Source: Nyssa sinensis (Eukaryota > Streptophyta > Magnoliopsida > Cornales > Nyssaceae). From it: 64,000 nucleotides of DNA. The position numbers and the translations under genes are program-made. This document shows positions 51,788-64,000 of the stretch, in pieces; the first letter of the stretch is position 1; each line of letters begins with the position of its first letter. The notes under the pieces were generated by a model. The model did no database searches, had not been told where the DNA came from, and saw nothing but the letters and a program-made list of their open reading frames with translations. The stretch covers positions 11,510,740 to 11,574,739 of the forward strand of contig CM018038.1 in the NCBI GenBank assembly GCA_008638375.1, given 5' to 3'.

Positions 51788-54700
51788 ATATGCATAGAGA
51801 AAGAGTGGTAAGGGAAAATGAGGTCCAACTAGATAGAGAGTTTTTTTTGTAAGGTAGAAAGTAGGGCTGATAGAGAACTTAGTTAATTTTCTTTTGTTTG
51901 AGTTTCTTTTTGTTTGTGAAAATTGTGGGAAGAAAATTATATTAATGTTTGTGAAAATTGTAGCAATATTGCAGGTATGTGCATGTGGTGGTGTCGTCGT
52001 GATATATACATATAATGTGGGTAGTTTTTTTACGAACAGAGAAATTTTTCTGTTTGCTAGTCAGAGAAATTTCTTTATTGATGGTCTTTAGATTTCTTTT
52101 AGTTGTGTATTCCCTCTTTCCATTTTAGGCGTGGCGCTATGTACAATTTTTGTTTTCTTTTGTTATTACAATTATACTTCACAAAAAGAAAAATCTTTGT
52201 TTAAACCAGACAGAGAAATTTCTCTAGTCCGTCACTTCTGTCGAACTAATTGCACTGTACAAAATCTGATTTTTTCTCTCCAAAATTTCATATGTAATAT
52301 AAATCTTGTTTAATAAATCTCACTTTTTATAGTCTAAATATATCATTTTTATAAAAAAAAATTATTTTTCAATTTATTTCATTTTTCAATTTATTAAAAA
52401 AAGAAGTGGCGACGTTGCAATGTTGAAACAACCCAGATCGTGGTCCGTGATTTTTTTATAGTAGAAGTAGCGATCAAGTATGAAATTTCATACTAAAGCG
52501 ACATTTTTTGTCAATAAAATATTTAATGACTTTTTGGATTAAAATATTTTGAGTTTTACCTTATGCTAATTAAAAATTTTATGGGGAATCTATTGTTGGA
52601 CGCCCCTATAGAATACACGCCTATCGGTTGATCCTTCACATTCCAAGAAAAATCCTTTTTTCTTTTTGTCTTTTAAAGTTATGACTATAAACAACAAAAT
52701 ACAAGCCATTTCACAATAATACATTTATGAAGAGATGAAGTAAAACCAAGTTAAACTACAAGAGGTCTATGTAACTTTTCTTAGTTTAAATAATATTTTT
52801 AATTTGTCATTCTTATAACATTAAAGTGTAAAATTGAAGTCACAGCTGGGGCATGCCAAGTGCATATATTTGACTCCTTTCTAGTAAAATATTCTCCTAT
52901 GTTGTTAATGCATTCTTAGATATGTTCTATATATAAAGTTTTACTTTACATGTTCTAAATATTCTTAATTTATATCTCCAATTATATCCCTAAACGTATT
53001 AGGATATAATAATTTTAAAAATCACATCTTGTGAGATCTAAAATTACTATATCTTGACACATCATATAAACAATATAAATTAGATATACATAGGATTTTA
53101 TATGTATTAATTGAGAAAAGGAGAAGGTTACGGCCAGTTCGATATTCAAAAACTCGCGATTTGATTGATACGTATATTTTACATGTGCATGTAAAATATA
53201 CATACCAATCGGATCGTGAATTTTCAAATTTAGCGTAGCATTCCTCTCGAGAAAATTGAGAGAATTGTGAAGGAAATGAATTTTTTTCCTTGCATGTAAG
53301 GCAGTGCGCCTGTGAAGAGGGAGGTAGAGCCACCTATCAAGTAAGGTTCCAGCTTGCATAACCGATTAAGAGCGTCACCCCACTACCTGCTCATAAAGGG
53401 AAATGGAATCTGCCAAAATAACGTCATGAAAGATGACAAGAAACGCTCCTACGCGTCGAAGAATTTTCCTTCCAACGCAAAGCTAACTCAGGGGGCTTAA
53501 AACTGTTTGTTTCCATGAATTCCATTTTCTAGAACTACCAGACTTACAGAACAAGACATGTGCTGATATACATATAATCCGACAATATGAGCTTTATAAT
53601 AAAATTAGTAAAGCAATAACTTTATTTATTTTGGATAAATTAAAGCAATAATTTTAAACCCACCAAAAAGAAGGCCAAGTATTTTAAATAAAAAAGAAAA
53701 TCCACTTTGTAGTGATTAATTTAAAACAATAGATGCTAGTTGGCGCAGAAATTAAAGTACAAGGTTAGGGTAGATTAATAATTCAACTAATAGTTAGAAT
53801 GTAATCTTCTGTGTCTTTCAATTTAATGTAGTAATGGCAAAATATCCTGCACTGTCTGATTCCACGTCATTCTGTGTCGTCCTGTTCTAAATTACGGATT
53901 TAATAAAAAAATAAATAGAATGAGATGAGAAAATAATGTGATATTAGAACTTATCACGAGTTCAGGACAAGAATGAAAAGAGGTACTTGACTCAATCCAA
54001 TTATCTATTTAAATTACATAAATATTTTTTAATTTTTATATAATTTATTAAATACTCTCTCATATATATATATATATATAAATATGTATATTTATATATA
54101 TAATATGGGCAAATATATTATGTAGTATATATTATTTATATATATATGTAAATATATAGATTTGTAATTTTAATTAATTATATTAATTGATTAGTTTTAA
54201 TTTTAAAAAATTTTAAAAAATTAAATTTTAGACGAGAACATGACGGAATTTGGAGAGGGACAAAAATACGGAACATAATAAAGGGTGCAAGATGGAGACA
54301 GAAGAGCATATTTTTAAACAGGATATAGATGTACGTCATTCCTTTAATGAATTAGAGTGTAGGAGAATAATTTTTTTTTTTGGGTAAATTTTATATATTG
54401 ATGTCTCCTTAAGTTTGATAGTATTACATATTATACTTCGATATTAGAAAAATTATATTAATTTTTTCTCAGCTTTGATTATCGAAACAGATTCCCTCCA
54501 CCGTTAGATGACTGTTAGTCATTGCGATGGAAAATAGTTCAAGACTTGCAAAGCTACCAAAAATACCCCCAATTTTGGAGTAAAAAGTCCAAAATGCCAT
54601 TAAATGCTTGTGTAAACGTACAATTTTACCCAAAATAAATTCCTCTATCTTCTTTCTCTTCATCAAGATATTAACTGAATTTGAATTTAAAGTTTTTTTT

Positions 54701-56006
54701 TAAAATTAGACTAAAATAATTGATTTTTTTTTAAATTTAAAAAAAAATTCCATTAATTTTTCTGTTTGCTTTTAACACATTATGATGGATTTTTTTTTTA
54801 ATAAAAAAGTCTAACTAAATTAGAATAAATTGATTATAAAAAAATGAATTTGTGACATAATGATTGGATCAAAAACAATTGTAGGCATAATGAATAAAGA
54901 ATAAAACAGCCCAAAATAACACATTCAAACCTTCCGTATTCAAGGTTTTCTCTGAGGATGGCTTTGTTTTTTTTTTAATTAATGACTGTTAATTAATTAC
55001 TTGTTCATTCGTGACTGGTAAAATAAATTCTGAATATGCCACCCACTCTCAAGAATCTCATACTACGTATTTTATGTTATATTTATATAATATAATATAA
55101 TATTCCAAGGCCAATAATGCAATTGATTAATATTTTTTTTTTCTGTTCCTTTACTGCCATAGTTTCGGAAAAGAATACATACATACCTCATAAATGGGTA
55201 GAACATATCCTTTTTAATTTGCAACTTACACTTTTGGTTTTTATCCAATAGAATATAATTAGTCTTTATTTGGATAATTTGTGGATTGAGTAAGAGAAAA
55301 AGAAAAGGAAAGCAAAGATTATTAGTTGGATAGGAGTTTATCCATTAGATATGGCACTCTGTCGTATAATATTAGGGATTTTTCATTGAAGATAATCTTC
55401 TTCTTTTTTCCTTTTGTGAAATTTATTGTAATTGTTAACTTGAACTCAAACTTCAATTCATTATTAAAAACCTAAAATAAAATTATTAATGATTTACATA
55501 CTATCTAAACTCATAAAAATAAATACTTTTGATCAAATTTAAAGATAAGACTAGCATTATTTTACCTAAATTACTTTTCGCCATTAAAAATGGAGTGAGT
55601 CTAATTAAATCAATTTAAAATTATAAAATGTTTAGGTAGAAAAGTACTTTCTACGGGTAATACATTATAACTTTATTATTGTTGAACACTAAATAGTAGT
55701 GTGAAAAATAAAATTAAAAAAAATAATTACATGCTTATTTAGCGAGCGAGAGGAAAATTGTGGGTTGGCCTGTCTTTTTTTAACAGACGTCTTTGAAGGG
55801 GGGGGGGGGAGGGGAGGGGTGGAAAATCATGGTGTGCTCCCGCAATTTGAAATGCCACCCGCTCTCCCAAACATGCTATTAATTAAACTATAATGCTGAT
55901 GTGTTTATAATTACCAATGGTTCAAAATGTTGTTCAATATATTTATTTAAATCAGTTTAAAACAGAATCTATTGTGTGTGCATATATATATATATATATA
56001 TATTTC
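49681..56006. other. AT-rich intergenic DNA
   Basis: No gene recognised. A 76-codon open frame at 49777-50007 (plus) resembles nothing I know. Microsatellites include TA runs at about 51749-51779, 54064-54085 and 55981-56003, and a G-run at 55797-55822. A palindrome lies at 53148-53223. The section 51230-51480 is slightly GC-richer, without a credible reading frame. Confidence 0.5.
53148..53223. repeat. 76-bp imperfect palindrome
   Basis: Two 38-base arms around 53185. The inner arm is TATATTTTACATG against CATGTAAAATATA; the outer parts pair with about eight mismatches, mostly of transition type. It could extrude as a cruciform or be a remnant of a fold-back transposon. Confidence 0.8.
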
Positions 56007-57100
56007 TGTTCTTTGAAGAACCAGAATCAAACCAGAAAAGAAAGAAAAAACAAATATAGAGAATGTTGTTTTTAAAACACAACAGTATAAGTTTTTAATT
56101 CAAAGCAAAACTGAAAGACAAAAAACTATTTTACAATACAAGGCTAAACAAGTACACTTACAGAAATTGAAAAACTAGAGGATCAGAAGTTTGAATTAGA
56201 TCAATGATAGTGTTTGTCATTATGTCCTTAAGATAAATTTCATCTTTGCAATAGTGCTCACGACTTCTTGGACGTTTGTCTCCTAGAATACAATGATCTA
56301 AATCTCACAGAAGCAACACTACAATGTGTGAGTATGGCGAACCAATAGCACTTAACTCTCTCTCAAAGTGAAACACAGAATGCAGAAACTTGTGTATTCC
56401 GAATGCAATAAATGTGTGTATATTTATAGACTTCTTCGTGCCTCTTTGGTACAGGCACAAAGGTTCAGCTGTGTTTGTTTATGGTAAACAGACACAGTCA
56501 CGCTCAATGAAGAAGACGATTGTGTTCAATAAAAATTTAAACCAATGCAATTGCAAAACGACATCATTTTGGATTCAAACCAAAACAAAAAAAAAATGTA
56601 ATCGCAGAACGGTGACATTTTTATTTATTTAAATTAATTTTCTCCAAAATGATATATATACGACAGGCCAAGTCCAAGCCCAAGCCCAAGCCCGACCCGA
56701 CTTGGTTTTGTGCTGGGCGGCGGTGGCGTGCGGGCATGTGGTGCACCAAGCATGTGCTAGATCCTCCCCCTTCCACAAAACTTGAGTACCCCTTGGGGCC
56801 CAATCCTCCTCCAAGGTAAGTGTATATTTACTCTTTAAAAGTCTTATACCCATCCTACGTGAGACACAAACTTTTTTGTACAAGTTTCAAACTTTTGTTA
56901 CCATTTCTAAGTGGTGATGTTTAGAGGTAATTTCTCATTCACTCCTTAATAGTTTTGAGCAACCCAATATATGATCTTAATTTTCTCATAGAGGAGAACA
57001 CATTTTCATATAGACCCACCAAAATTAATGTGTGGGACCCATTATAATTTTAACTCAAAGATGACCAAGAAATTATTCTCAAAATTCATTATTTCTAACA
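56007..57100 (+). repeat. Solo-LTR-like dispersed repeat, copy B
   Basis: Second, more diverged copy of the repeat at 1043-2206. The right end TTATTTCTAACA is clear. The left end (TGTTCTTTGAAG at 56007) is a guess. It includes GTATATTTATAGAC as a possible TATA box and a short CCCAAG hexamer run near 56670. No polymerase sequence is attached. Confidence 0.45.
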
Positions 57101-57830
57101 CAAAATAAGAAAGAATAATTACGAAAAATAATAATGGCAGCATGGGTTCTCTTATTGATCTACATGGTTGAATCATTAATGGTTGGATAAATGGATCTTC
57201 AAAATAATTCAAATGGGTAGTATTTTATGATAAGATGTGGCCCATTTTGCAATAATAAATCTAATTTTACTTAGTAAATTACATATATCTTTTATGAGAT
57301 TCATCGATATCACACATGATTTTTTTATGATTTGAAAAATTATACTTACATTCCATTTGATTTATTTGTCTAAATAAATTTTCCATTTTCACTAATTTAC
57401 CATTAGGTATAATGACGGATTGTAATTAAGCCAATATTGAACTACCAAAAACATCCTTATTATGTAAAAAAGTCCAAAATCTCATTGAAGTCTTGTAGAC
57501 CATATTATTCTTATTTTTATTTAAAAATTGGAAAACATATTATTTTTCCTATTCTTTCTCCGCAAATCTTCTAAGTCTTTTGTCCATTTGTTTCATTTCA
57601 TTCCAACCAAATATGAAATTGCTTTTTTAAATAAGATGAGTTGTATCATCATCTTATTTTAAAAAAAACTAAGCCAATGACAATGACATTATAAGCTCAA
57701 ATTTATATGAGATTAAAAAAATTCTTATAGAAATCTAACTATAAAATTGAAGGGGAAAAACCTGTGATTCAAAGAATTAAGTACGAATAATGCTAAAAAT
57801 AATTAATTTATAGTAATAAGTGTTACTACC
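57101..57830. other. Spacer between LTR-like copies B and C
   Basis: 730 bp without gene. No primer-binding site follows copy B, so B and C are better read as two separate solo copies than as the LTRs of one short element. Confidence 0.5.
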
Positions 57831-58536
57831 TGTGTTTATTTTTGAAAATACATAAAATATTTTGAGAAAACAGTAAACTAATTTGAAAAACAGCAAATTA
57901 TTTTGAAACCAAAACAATATAAAGTTTTGAAACAAAACAAAAAACTTGAAAGTATAGAAATAGTATAAAAATACAGTGCAGAAATAGTATAAGAATACAG
58001 AAACTGTAGACTTACAGAATTGCAAAAATAAGAGATTACATAGATCAAGGCTTGTTTTTAACACAATGTCCCTAAAGTAAATTTGCTCCTCGCAGTGGTA
58101 CTTTACGAAGCTGTGGACGTTACTTCTCATGATACAATAATCAGAACGTATAGAAGAAGAAACACTTAACCTTCAGTGCACAACGAACTAGAAACAGTGG
58201 TTGAACTCTCTCAAACAGTATGAACTAACACAAAAAATTGTATGAATTGAATCTCTGAATGTAGATGTGTAGATGGTGTTTATATAGAGCATTTGTATCT
58301 GTTTGATACAGACACGAAAACTAACAGTCGCAACAGTTCAATGAACAACAACAGGGAAGAAGACGATTCAGTCAAAATTTAAATCTCAAAAATGACGTCG
58401 TTTTGAATTTAAACCAAAACCAAACGTAATAAAAAAATGACAGCATTGGAATTAATTAATCTAGTAATTAAACGACAATATTTTGGACTGTTTCTAACGG
58501 TAATTGAAAAATTATTTAAATGAATTTTCTCCAAAA

Positions 58537-58588
<52 letters not shown>

Positions 58589-58943
58589 TCGCGCTGGTAT
58601 GGTGAACCAAGCATATGCCTCCTCCTTTCACAAAACTTGAGTGCCCCTTAGGTCCTTTAAGGTAATTGCATATATACTCTTTAAAAGTCTTATATCTATT
58701 TTATGTGAGACACAAGCTTTTTACAAGTTTTGAGCTTTTATTATTATTTCTAAGTGGTGATGTTTTGAGATAATTTATCATTCACTACTTAATAGTTTTG
58801 AGTAATCCTATATATGATCTTAATCTTTTCATGAAAGAAAATATATTTTCATATAGATCCACCAAAATTAATATTTGAGACCCACTATAATTTTAACTTA
58901 AAGATAATTAAAAAATTATTTTTAAAACTTATTATTTCTAGCA
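57831..58943 (+). repeat. Solo-LTR-like dispersed repeat, copy C
   Basis: Begins TGTTACTACC and ends TTATTTCTAGCA, 1113 bp, closest to copy A. Flanking pentamers ATAAG (left) and ATAAA (right) may be a decayed target duplication. It contains a long (TA)n run at about 58540-58587 that replaces the GC-richer segment of the other copies. Confidence 0.55.
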
Positions 58944-61430
58944 ATAAATATATTTTTAACTTTAAGATTTAATAATATCATATAATAATACATTACATTG
59001 AAAATAGAAATAGAAATATAAATTGAAGATGTTCAAGCAAGTTTTTTTTATAAGAATATGATATGAGCTAACTTATAATATTATATTATTCGAATGAAAT
59101 AATTTATTTTTAAAGAGGTATAAAAGAATAGTAATATGTTTAAGTACATGACAGAATATGGTTGATAGATTGATAAATCATGTCAGTGTAGTAAGCTCAT
59201 GTAAAAGAGTGGTTGGGTAATACACAGTGGGGGTGTTGTTTGGCAACACATGCAGGCTTGTAGATGAGATGAGATACAGAAGTGCAATGAATAGGAGGAG
59301 CAGGCCAATGATGGGGTCTGACGGCGGGGCAGGCAAGATCAGAAAGTAGCTGTAAATCATGATATGACGTTACATATATCAACATCACAGAGTAAAGCGT
59401 AGATATATAGGTCCTCGGAAATTGTTCCACTAGAATATTTATGTACTGTCACTACTTGGAGCTGGAGGAGCTCTCCCTCCTGCTCAACTCAGGTGACTAC
59501 TTGATGGAACCTTACACAGGCTCCCTACTTTTTTTTTTTTTTTTTTTTTTTTCATTTTAATTTTTATCCACATTTTAATTTCATTTATGGTAAAAATGGT
59601 GGATAAGTTCGTCTTATCTTACTTTTAGATTTGGATTATCTTATCATTAAATTTGGATAATATATTCAATAAATTATTTATATTTTACGAGAATAAAATA
59701 TAATTTATATTAAAGAGGTAAATATATATAATTATTTTATCTAATTTTGTATTTTTATCTAATTTTTTAAATGAGATGTTGTGATATTATATGTATTATA
59801 AGTTTTTGATATTCAAAAATATCAAATAATTCACATAGTTTATATATATCAAAGATTTTTAATTCACATTAATACAAATACCACTTTGATATGGGTATTG
59901 TAACAAACAAACCTAACTTAATATATTTGTTAGTTTACCAAGTCCTTTAAACACTTAAGTAGTTAAAAATGAGTCCAATAATATATATTAAGTTATATTA
60001 ACACCTCTTTTCATATGTAACTCTGTTTTGCATATTTGTGAAGTAATATATTGTTGTAATGGAGTGCAAAATATATGAAATAGTACACTTGTGGAATCTA
60101 GTATGAACTTTGAGGTAATTGGACGAGATAATTAATCCTAATGTAATAACAAAGTTGGCTTATTCATTAAGCCAATAATATAATCATTTTAAGTCCCACT
60201 TATAAAAAAAAGTTCCAAATTATCTTGACCCACTCCTGAATATAAAATTGGTTGAGGAATGAACAGTTGAATACAAGATCTTTTAGACCAAGAGTTTTGA
60301 TACTATGTTAGATTAATAGTTGTTCTAAAAACTTAAGTTATAAGAGAATGATCATCTCAGTAATTAATGTACATCAAATTATTTTAATAATACTCTTGCG
60401 CTTATTGTTGTTGAAAATTAAGTACTTGATGTTACATAATATAAGATGTTTTAATTATTAAATAATTTAAATTTTCATTTATTATAATTATTTTATTTAT
60501 GATTTATAAATTATTTAATTGTTAAAACACTTTATTTCATATAAATTTAAACTTACCATCGCATTATTCTGAAAGGAAATAAAATTAGTTTTCACACTCA
60601 AAAATTGTAAAAGTCAACCAAGTTTGATCCTGAACTAAATATCTTAAGAATAATACTATTATAAATTCAAAACTATATGAGATATGAAGTTTTAATTATT
60701 AAATGATTTAAGAATTAAAATATTTAAAAATGAAAACTCACTTTCTACTCAATTGAGTTTGAAGTGTCTTCAATTCTATTAAAAAATCACAATTTGTCTT
60801 ACAAGCATATCCTCCCTACATATTAAAATTATAATAAAAGTAGGACTCCATTCTTGTGAGAGTAATAGAAATTGTCAACCCTTTTCATTTAAGCAATGCC
60901 AACCCTTTCTCAAAACAGGAATAGAAGCCAATAAATAGAAGCTCCCACTATTAATCCTTAACGTTGAGGTGTCCTCCATTATCGGTAACATTCAGGAACT
61001 TGCAGGTTGGTACCAGTGGATTGAATAGTAGAACTCATAAAGCAGTTTCTTATTTGGTTATATTATATAATTAATATAATAAAAAACCAAGAAGTCTTTT
61101 TATATTTTTATACACTCCCACTCACATACAATAAATTGGAGTACCGCAGAGTATAAAAGAAAAAGTACATTTAACCTTACTCTAATTTTATCACTACAAT
61201 TTATGATAAAACCAATTTTCAAATTAAATCCCTTTCTCGCTAAAAATATGGTACCAATTGGATAAGAGTTGCTGAATCCATCACAACTAGCAATCCATAT
61301 GTCATAATGAGCAACCCATATTTCAGTTGGGACAGCCAAATTGGGCAGAGACATCCTATCCATACAAGGGAACATTATCATTTCCAAACAAACCTCTTTT
61401 TTCTTTTTTTTTTGGGATTTAGGTTGTTAT
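58944..61430. other. AT-rich intergenic DNA
   Basis: No gene seen. A T-run lies at about 59529-59552. The section 59190-59520 is less AT-rich with two overlapping minus-strand open frames that I do not believe are coding. Confidence 0.5.
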
Positions 61431-61652
61431 GATATAATTGTGCAAAAGACACATCTCTTCCTCTTATAACCCCACTTTTATCCTGACATGTCTAGTGAAA
61501 ATAGTCATTTCTTCTAGTTCATTTTTATTCCACCTCTCTAAAAAATGTAGGTCCAATAATGAATCTTATGTTCATTATGGTAAATTCATGAGTAAGGAAT
61601 CCACCTTTATAAAAAATATGGAACAGAAATGGGTCATTGGAATGAGGACATA

Positions 61653-61894
61653 TTCTCTCCGTTCCATTTTAAGAGTCCTTTATTTCATTTTGTACTGTCC
61701 CATTTTAAAAGTCTTATTTGAAAAGTTAACGTACTTTTAACACGTGAATTTTTAAAATTACCTTTTATTACACCTAATGTGAACATAATTTACAATTAAA
61801 TAAGAACAATATAACAAATTTAAATAGTTTTAAAATAATACTTTTTAAAAAGTTAAAATTTTTAAATAAAACTTTCATTTTGAGACGGAAGGAA
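61653..61894. mobile_element. Stowaway-like MITE, ~242 bp
   Basis: The left end TTCTCTCCGTTCCATTTTAA and the right end (read on the other strand) TTCCTTCCGTCTCAAAATGA form the CTCCCTCCGTCCC-type inverted ends known from Stowaway MITEs (Tc1/mariner). TA dinucleotides flank both sides. It has no coding capacity. Confidence 0.65.
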
Positions 61895-62370
61895 TATTAT
61901 GCAAATGATTGAAGCTTGAGTTGTACGTAGGAACAAAAATGAAACCCTATCCAAGACAACGCTTATCATCTGTCCCTCTTATAACTCACTTTTATGACAC
62001 ATCTCTCACAAAATAGGTCATCTCTTATAGCCCACTTTTATTCAACATCTCTCACAAATGTAGATCCGATGATGGATCTTATGGTAGACCCATGAGTAGA
62101 AAATCTTACTTTCATAAGAAATGTGGGACAAAAGTGGGTCATGAAAATTAGAAAATCTTCTGTAAATGACAAATGTTTGAGCTGTATGAACAAAAATGAA
62201 ACCCTATCCACACGTCTACAGTCTGTCTCTCTTATAACCTACCTGTATTCCACATATTCCATAAAATAGCTCATTTTTTTATTGTCCATATTTATTTCAC
62301 ATCTCTCACAAAAATTAATTGGTGGTTCTAATTTTGAAAGAACCTTGGGTCCTGGACTTCATATTTTTAA

Positions 62371-62556
62371 AACAATAATGTTAGACTTACTTAAAAAATT
62401 TATCGAAAGTGTTTACCTTCATGAGTTGTTAGTGTTGTATTGGTTAGATATCACATTATGTCATATGATGATGTGATATTCAGTCAATACAATATTACTA
62501 ACTCATGAAGATAAACATTTTTAGTAAAATATAAAAGTAAAACTAACATTACTCTT
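62371..62556. mobile_element. Fold-back element, ~186 bp
   Basis: Nearly the whole segment is a long imperfect inverted repeat. The left arm includes CTTCATGAGTTGTTAGTGTT and GATATCACATTATG; the right arm includes the complements CATGATGTGATATTC-like and AACTCATGAAG. The tips AATAATGTTAG and CTAACATTACT also pair. This is the structure of a fold-back MITE; its superfamily is not clear. Confidence 0.6.
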
Positions 62557-62835
62557 TTTTAAAAAAATGAGATAAATGTGAGTTATGAGAATTAGATCAT
62601 CATATGTAAAAATGACAGATGTATGAACAAAAAGTGAAACCCTATCATGCATGAAAGATGACACAACACCTACAGTATGCCCGTTCTTGACATGCATGCA
62701 TGAAAGATTCAAGTGACCAAAAAATAAAGAGATTGAGTCTTGACACACCAAAAAAGGACCATGCCTAAGCTTTAATTTCCTACTCAACAACAAAAACATT
62801 CCCTTTAAAAGTAAACAAAGGATAAGTTTAGCTAA

Positions 62836-63543
62836 CTAAATCCGAACAGGCCTCATCGTTGCTACAGAGATCCCAAATATACATGAACTCGATCCCACAG
62901 TACTATTGTATTTATAGCACTTCCCTCCTGCACCGCCCATCAAAACTGTCCCACTCTCCGTTGATTTTGATGATAAATCCACCACCGTTCGATCCCAATC
63001 ATCTACACTCTCATCGTCGTCATCATCATTGTCATCATGATGCGGTTCTCCGTCTTCTACTGTTTCTTCCTCATCATCTGAGAGGTAATCGTTTTGATAA
63101 TCTGCCGGGGGATGGTGAAGTAAAACGTCGTCGTCGAGTGGAACAATTTGAAGGGTGAGACGACCGTTGGCCCTGTGGGCCCGGAAGTACTCGTGATGTT
63201 TCACCTTCTCTTCTTTGATAATTAGCCGACCGTCGCCGGTGTAGTACCGTTTCATTACCCACGGCATGTGCGACGGCAAGTTCTCGGTACGTGCCAACAA
63301 CGGTATTGGCGGTGGATACTCCTTCTCTTTCTTCATCTCACACCGTCGATCATGCTTACCACTACCCCGCCGTCGACTATTATCTGCCGCACGGCGGTTC
63401 TTTTCAGTGCTCACCAAATCTTCGTTGTGTTGTATGTCGAAACAACTCTCCATCCCAATGTAGTCGCCCATTTCTGAACAACAATTTAGGGCCGCAAAAC
63501 CCAGCTCTAAATCATGGGTTTGGGACGACGACGATGAATGCAT
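62836..63543 (-). CDS. FANTASTIC FOUR (FAF) domain protein, 235 aa
   Basis: The FAF domain is at about residues 75-135 and is a better match to the family than the gene at 35465: KEYPPPIPLLARTENLP, then MPWVMKRYYTGDGRLIIKEE and EYFRAHRANGRLTLQIVP. Before it is an Arg-rich segment (NSRRRGSGKHDRR) that could act as a nuclear signal. After it is an acidic run (residues 150-185, EEETVEDGEPHHDDNDDDDD). Arabidopsis FAF proteins regulate shoot meristem size; the specific role here is unknown. I used the first methionine; the 5' untranslated region has GA and G microsatellites at 63556-63592. Confidence 0.9.
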   Translation of the reverse strand: MHSSSSSQTHDLELGFAALNCCSEMGDYIGMESCFDIQHNEDLVSTEKNRRAADNSRRRGSGKHDRRCEMKKEKEYPPPIPLLARTENLPSHMPWVMKRYYTGDGRLIIKEEKVKHHEYFRAHRANGRLTLQIVPLDDDVLLHHPPADYQNDYLSDDEEETVEDGEPHHDDNDDDDDESVDDWDRTVVDLSSKSTESGTVLMGGAGGKCYKYNSTVGSSSCIFGISVATMRPVRI

Positions 63544-63692
63544 GATGAGTAGGTTTCAGAGAGAGAGAGAGAGAGAGGGGGGGGGGGGGGAGATATTTTA
63601 GAGAGAGAATGAGAGGGCTTTTGTTTCCCTAGATTGGAATGCGCATGGAGGGAAATGGGAGTGATGAGAGAGCTAGTTAAGCAGGGCTGGGG

Positions 63693-63701
63693 TATAAATA
63701 T
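63693..63701 (-). promoter_or_regulatory. Possible TATA box of the second FAF gene
   Basis: The minus strand reads CATATTTATACC about 150 bp before the start codon, a reasonable core promoter position. Sequence from 63720 to 64000 shows no further gene. Confidence 0.4.
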
Positions 63702-64000
63702 GGGTAGAGAGAGAAGCAACAGAGCGTTATCGAGAAGATGAGTATCGAAGAGAGGGAAAGATTTGCAGTGCCAGCTAATATCATACTATGCCCTATCTGA
63801 CGCCAAGATTGGATTCTTTGTGGCTTTGTGATATACAGAGATCTGAATTTAAATGGTAAATTTACCTGTGCCAAAAAAAAAATTAATTAATTAATAAAAT
63901 ACCCATAATTAATAATGAGATTTAAAAGTCAAAATCTCTCAAAACAACATTACTTATAAGTTTAATTTTAGGGCAAAACTTTAGTCAATTAGAGAGAGAC

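Larger units (their letters stand above)
61431..62650. repeat. Decayed tandem repeat, about three copies
   Basis: Copies share CTCTTATAACC, then a CACTTTTAT segment, CATCTCTCACAAA and a closing AAAATGAAACCCTATC. They lie at about 61450-61955 (interrupted by a MITE), 61965-62205 and 62215-62650 (interrupted by the fold-back element). The repeat lies downstream of the minus-strand FAF gene. Confidence 0.55.

Noticed and set aside
53835..54300. Second hAT-like element
   Set aside because: The right end cannot be matched to the left; only loose similarity to 24852-25440.
56007..58943. Copies B and C as the two LTRs of one short retrotransposon
   Set aside because: They are strongly diverged from each other, have no shared target duplication, and the 730 bp between them lack a primer-binding site, polypurine tract or coding sequence.

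Overview
The window is nuclear DNA from a flowering plant, probably a eudicot. The sequence is AT-rich and full of TA, GA and CA microsatellites. It contains plant-specific gene families (FANTASTIC FOUR, an F-box/kelch protein like Arabidopsis At1g22040) and plant-type LTR retrotransposons. I cannot name the species. Host protein genes make up only about 5 kb. They are an F-box/kelch protein (6980-8410, minus), the translation termination factor eRF1 (27228-28538, minus) with a probable 3-kb intron in its leader, and two FANTASTIC FOUR-domain proteins (35465-36436 and 62836-63543, both minus). All four have uninterrupted coding regions.

Two related Ty3/gypsy LTR retrotransposons of the Tat type dominate the window. 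Element 1 spans 9987-21709 (11.7 kb, target duplication ATATG). Element 2 spans 37260-48953 (11.7 kb, target duplication CATTT). Both have gag-protease-RT-RNase H-second RNase H-integrase on the minus strand. In both, gag-protease and RT are in one frame and separated by UAG-CAA-UUA, the tobacco-mosaic-virus-type leaky stop context, with no nearby AUG to restart. Element 2 is young (2 differences between its 627-bp LTRs) and has one extra stop, just before the integrase core. Element 1 is older (about 20 LTR substitutions). Its reading frame never shifts, but it has five extra stops and a lost start codon, all of the C-to-T/G-to-A kind expected from decay of methylated cytosine.

Between integrase and the 3' LTR, each element carries about 4.5 kb in which genes run in the opposite direction (plus strand). 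The first antisense gene has its own TATA box, three exons and a poly(A) signal. It encodes a 580-residue protein with a Transposase_28-like 'putative gypsy type transposon' domain, basic clusters and a coiled coil. It is intact in element 2 and frameshifted in element 1. Downstream I see a second, smaller antisense unit with its own TATA box, a probable intron and a poly(A) signal, encoding an acidic protein of about 136 residues that I do not recognise. Both antisense promoters share a CTGAACCGTC-like motif just upstream of TATA. Between this unit and the end of pol lies a tandem array of 26-34 bp units, each a small hairpin. The stems have three different sequences but keep their pairing.

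The rest is intergenic. It holds three copies of a 1.1-kb solo-LTR-like repeat (1043-2206, 56007-57100, 57831-58943), a Stowaway-like MITE (61653-61894) inside a decayed tandem repeat, a fold-back element (62371-62556), a 76-bp palindrome (53148-53223), and a host tandem duplication. Element 2 inserted into one copy of that duplication; the other copy keeps the empty site.
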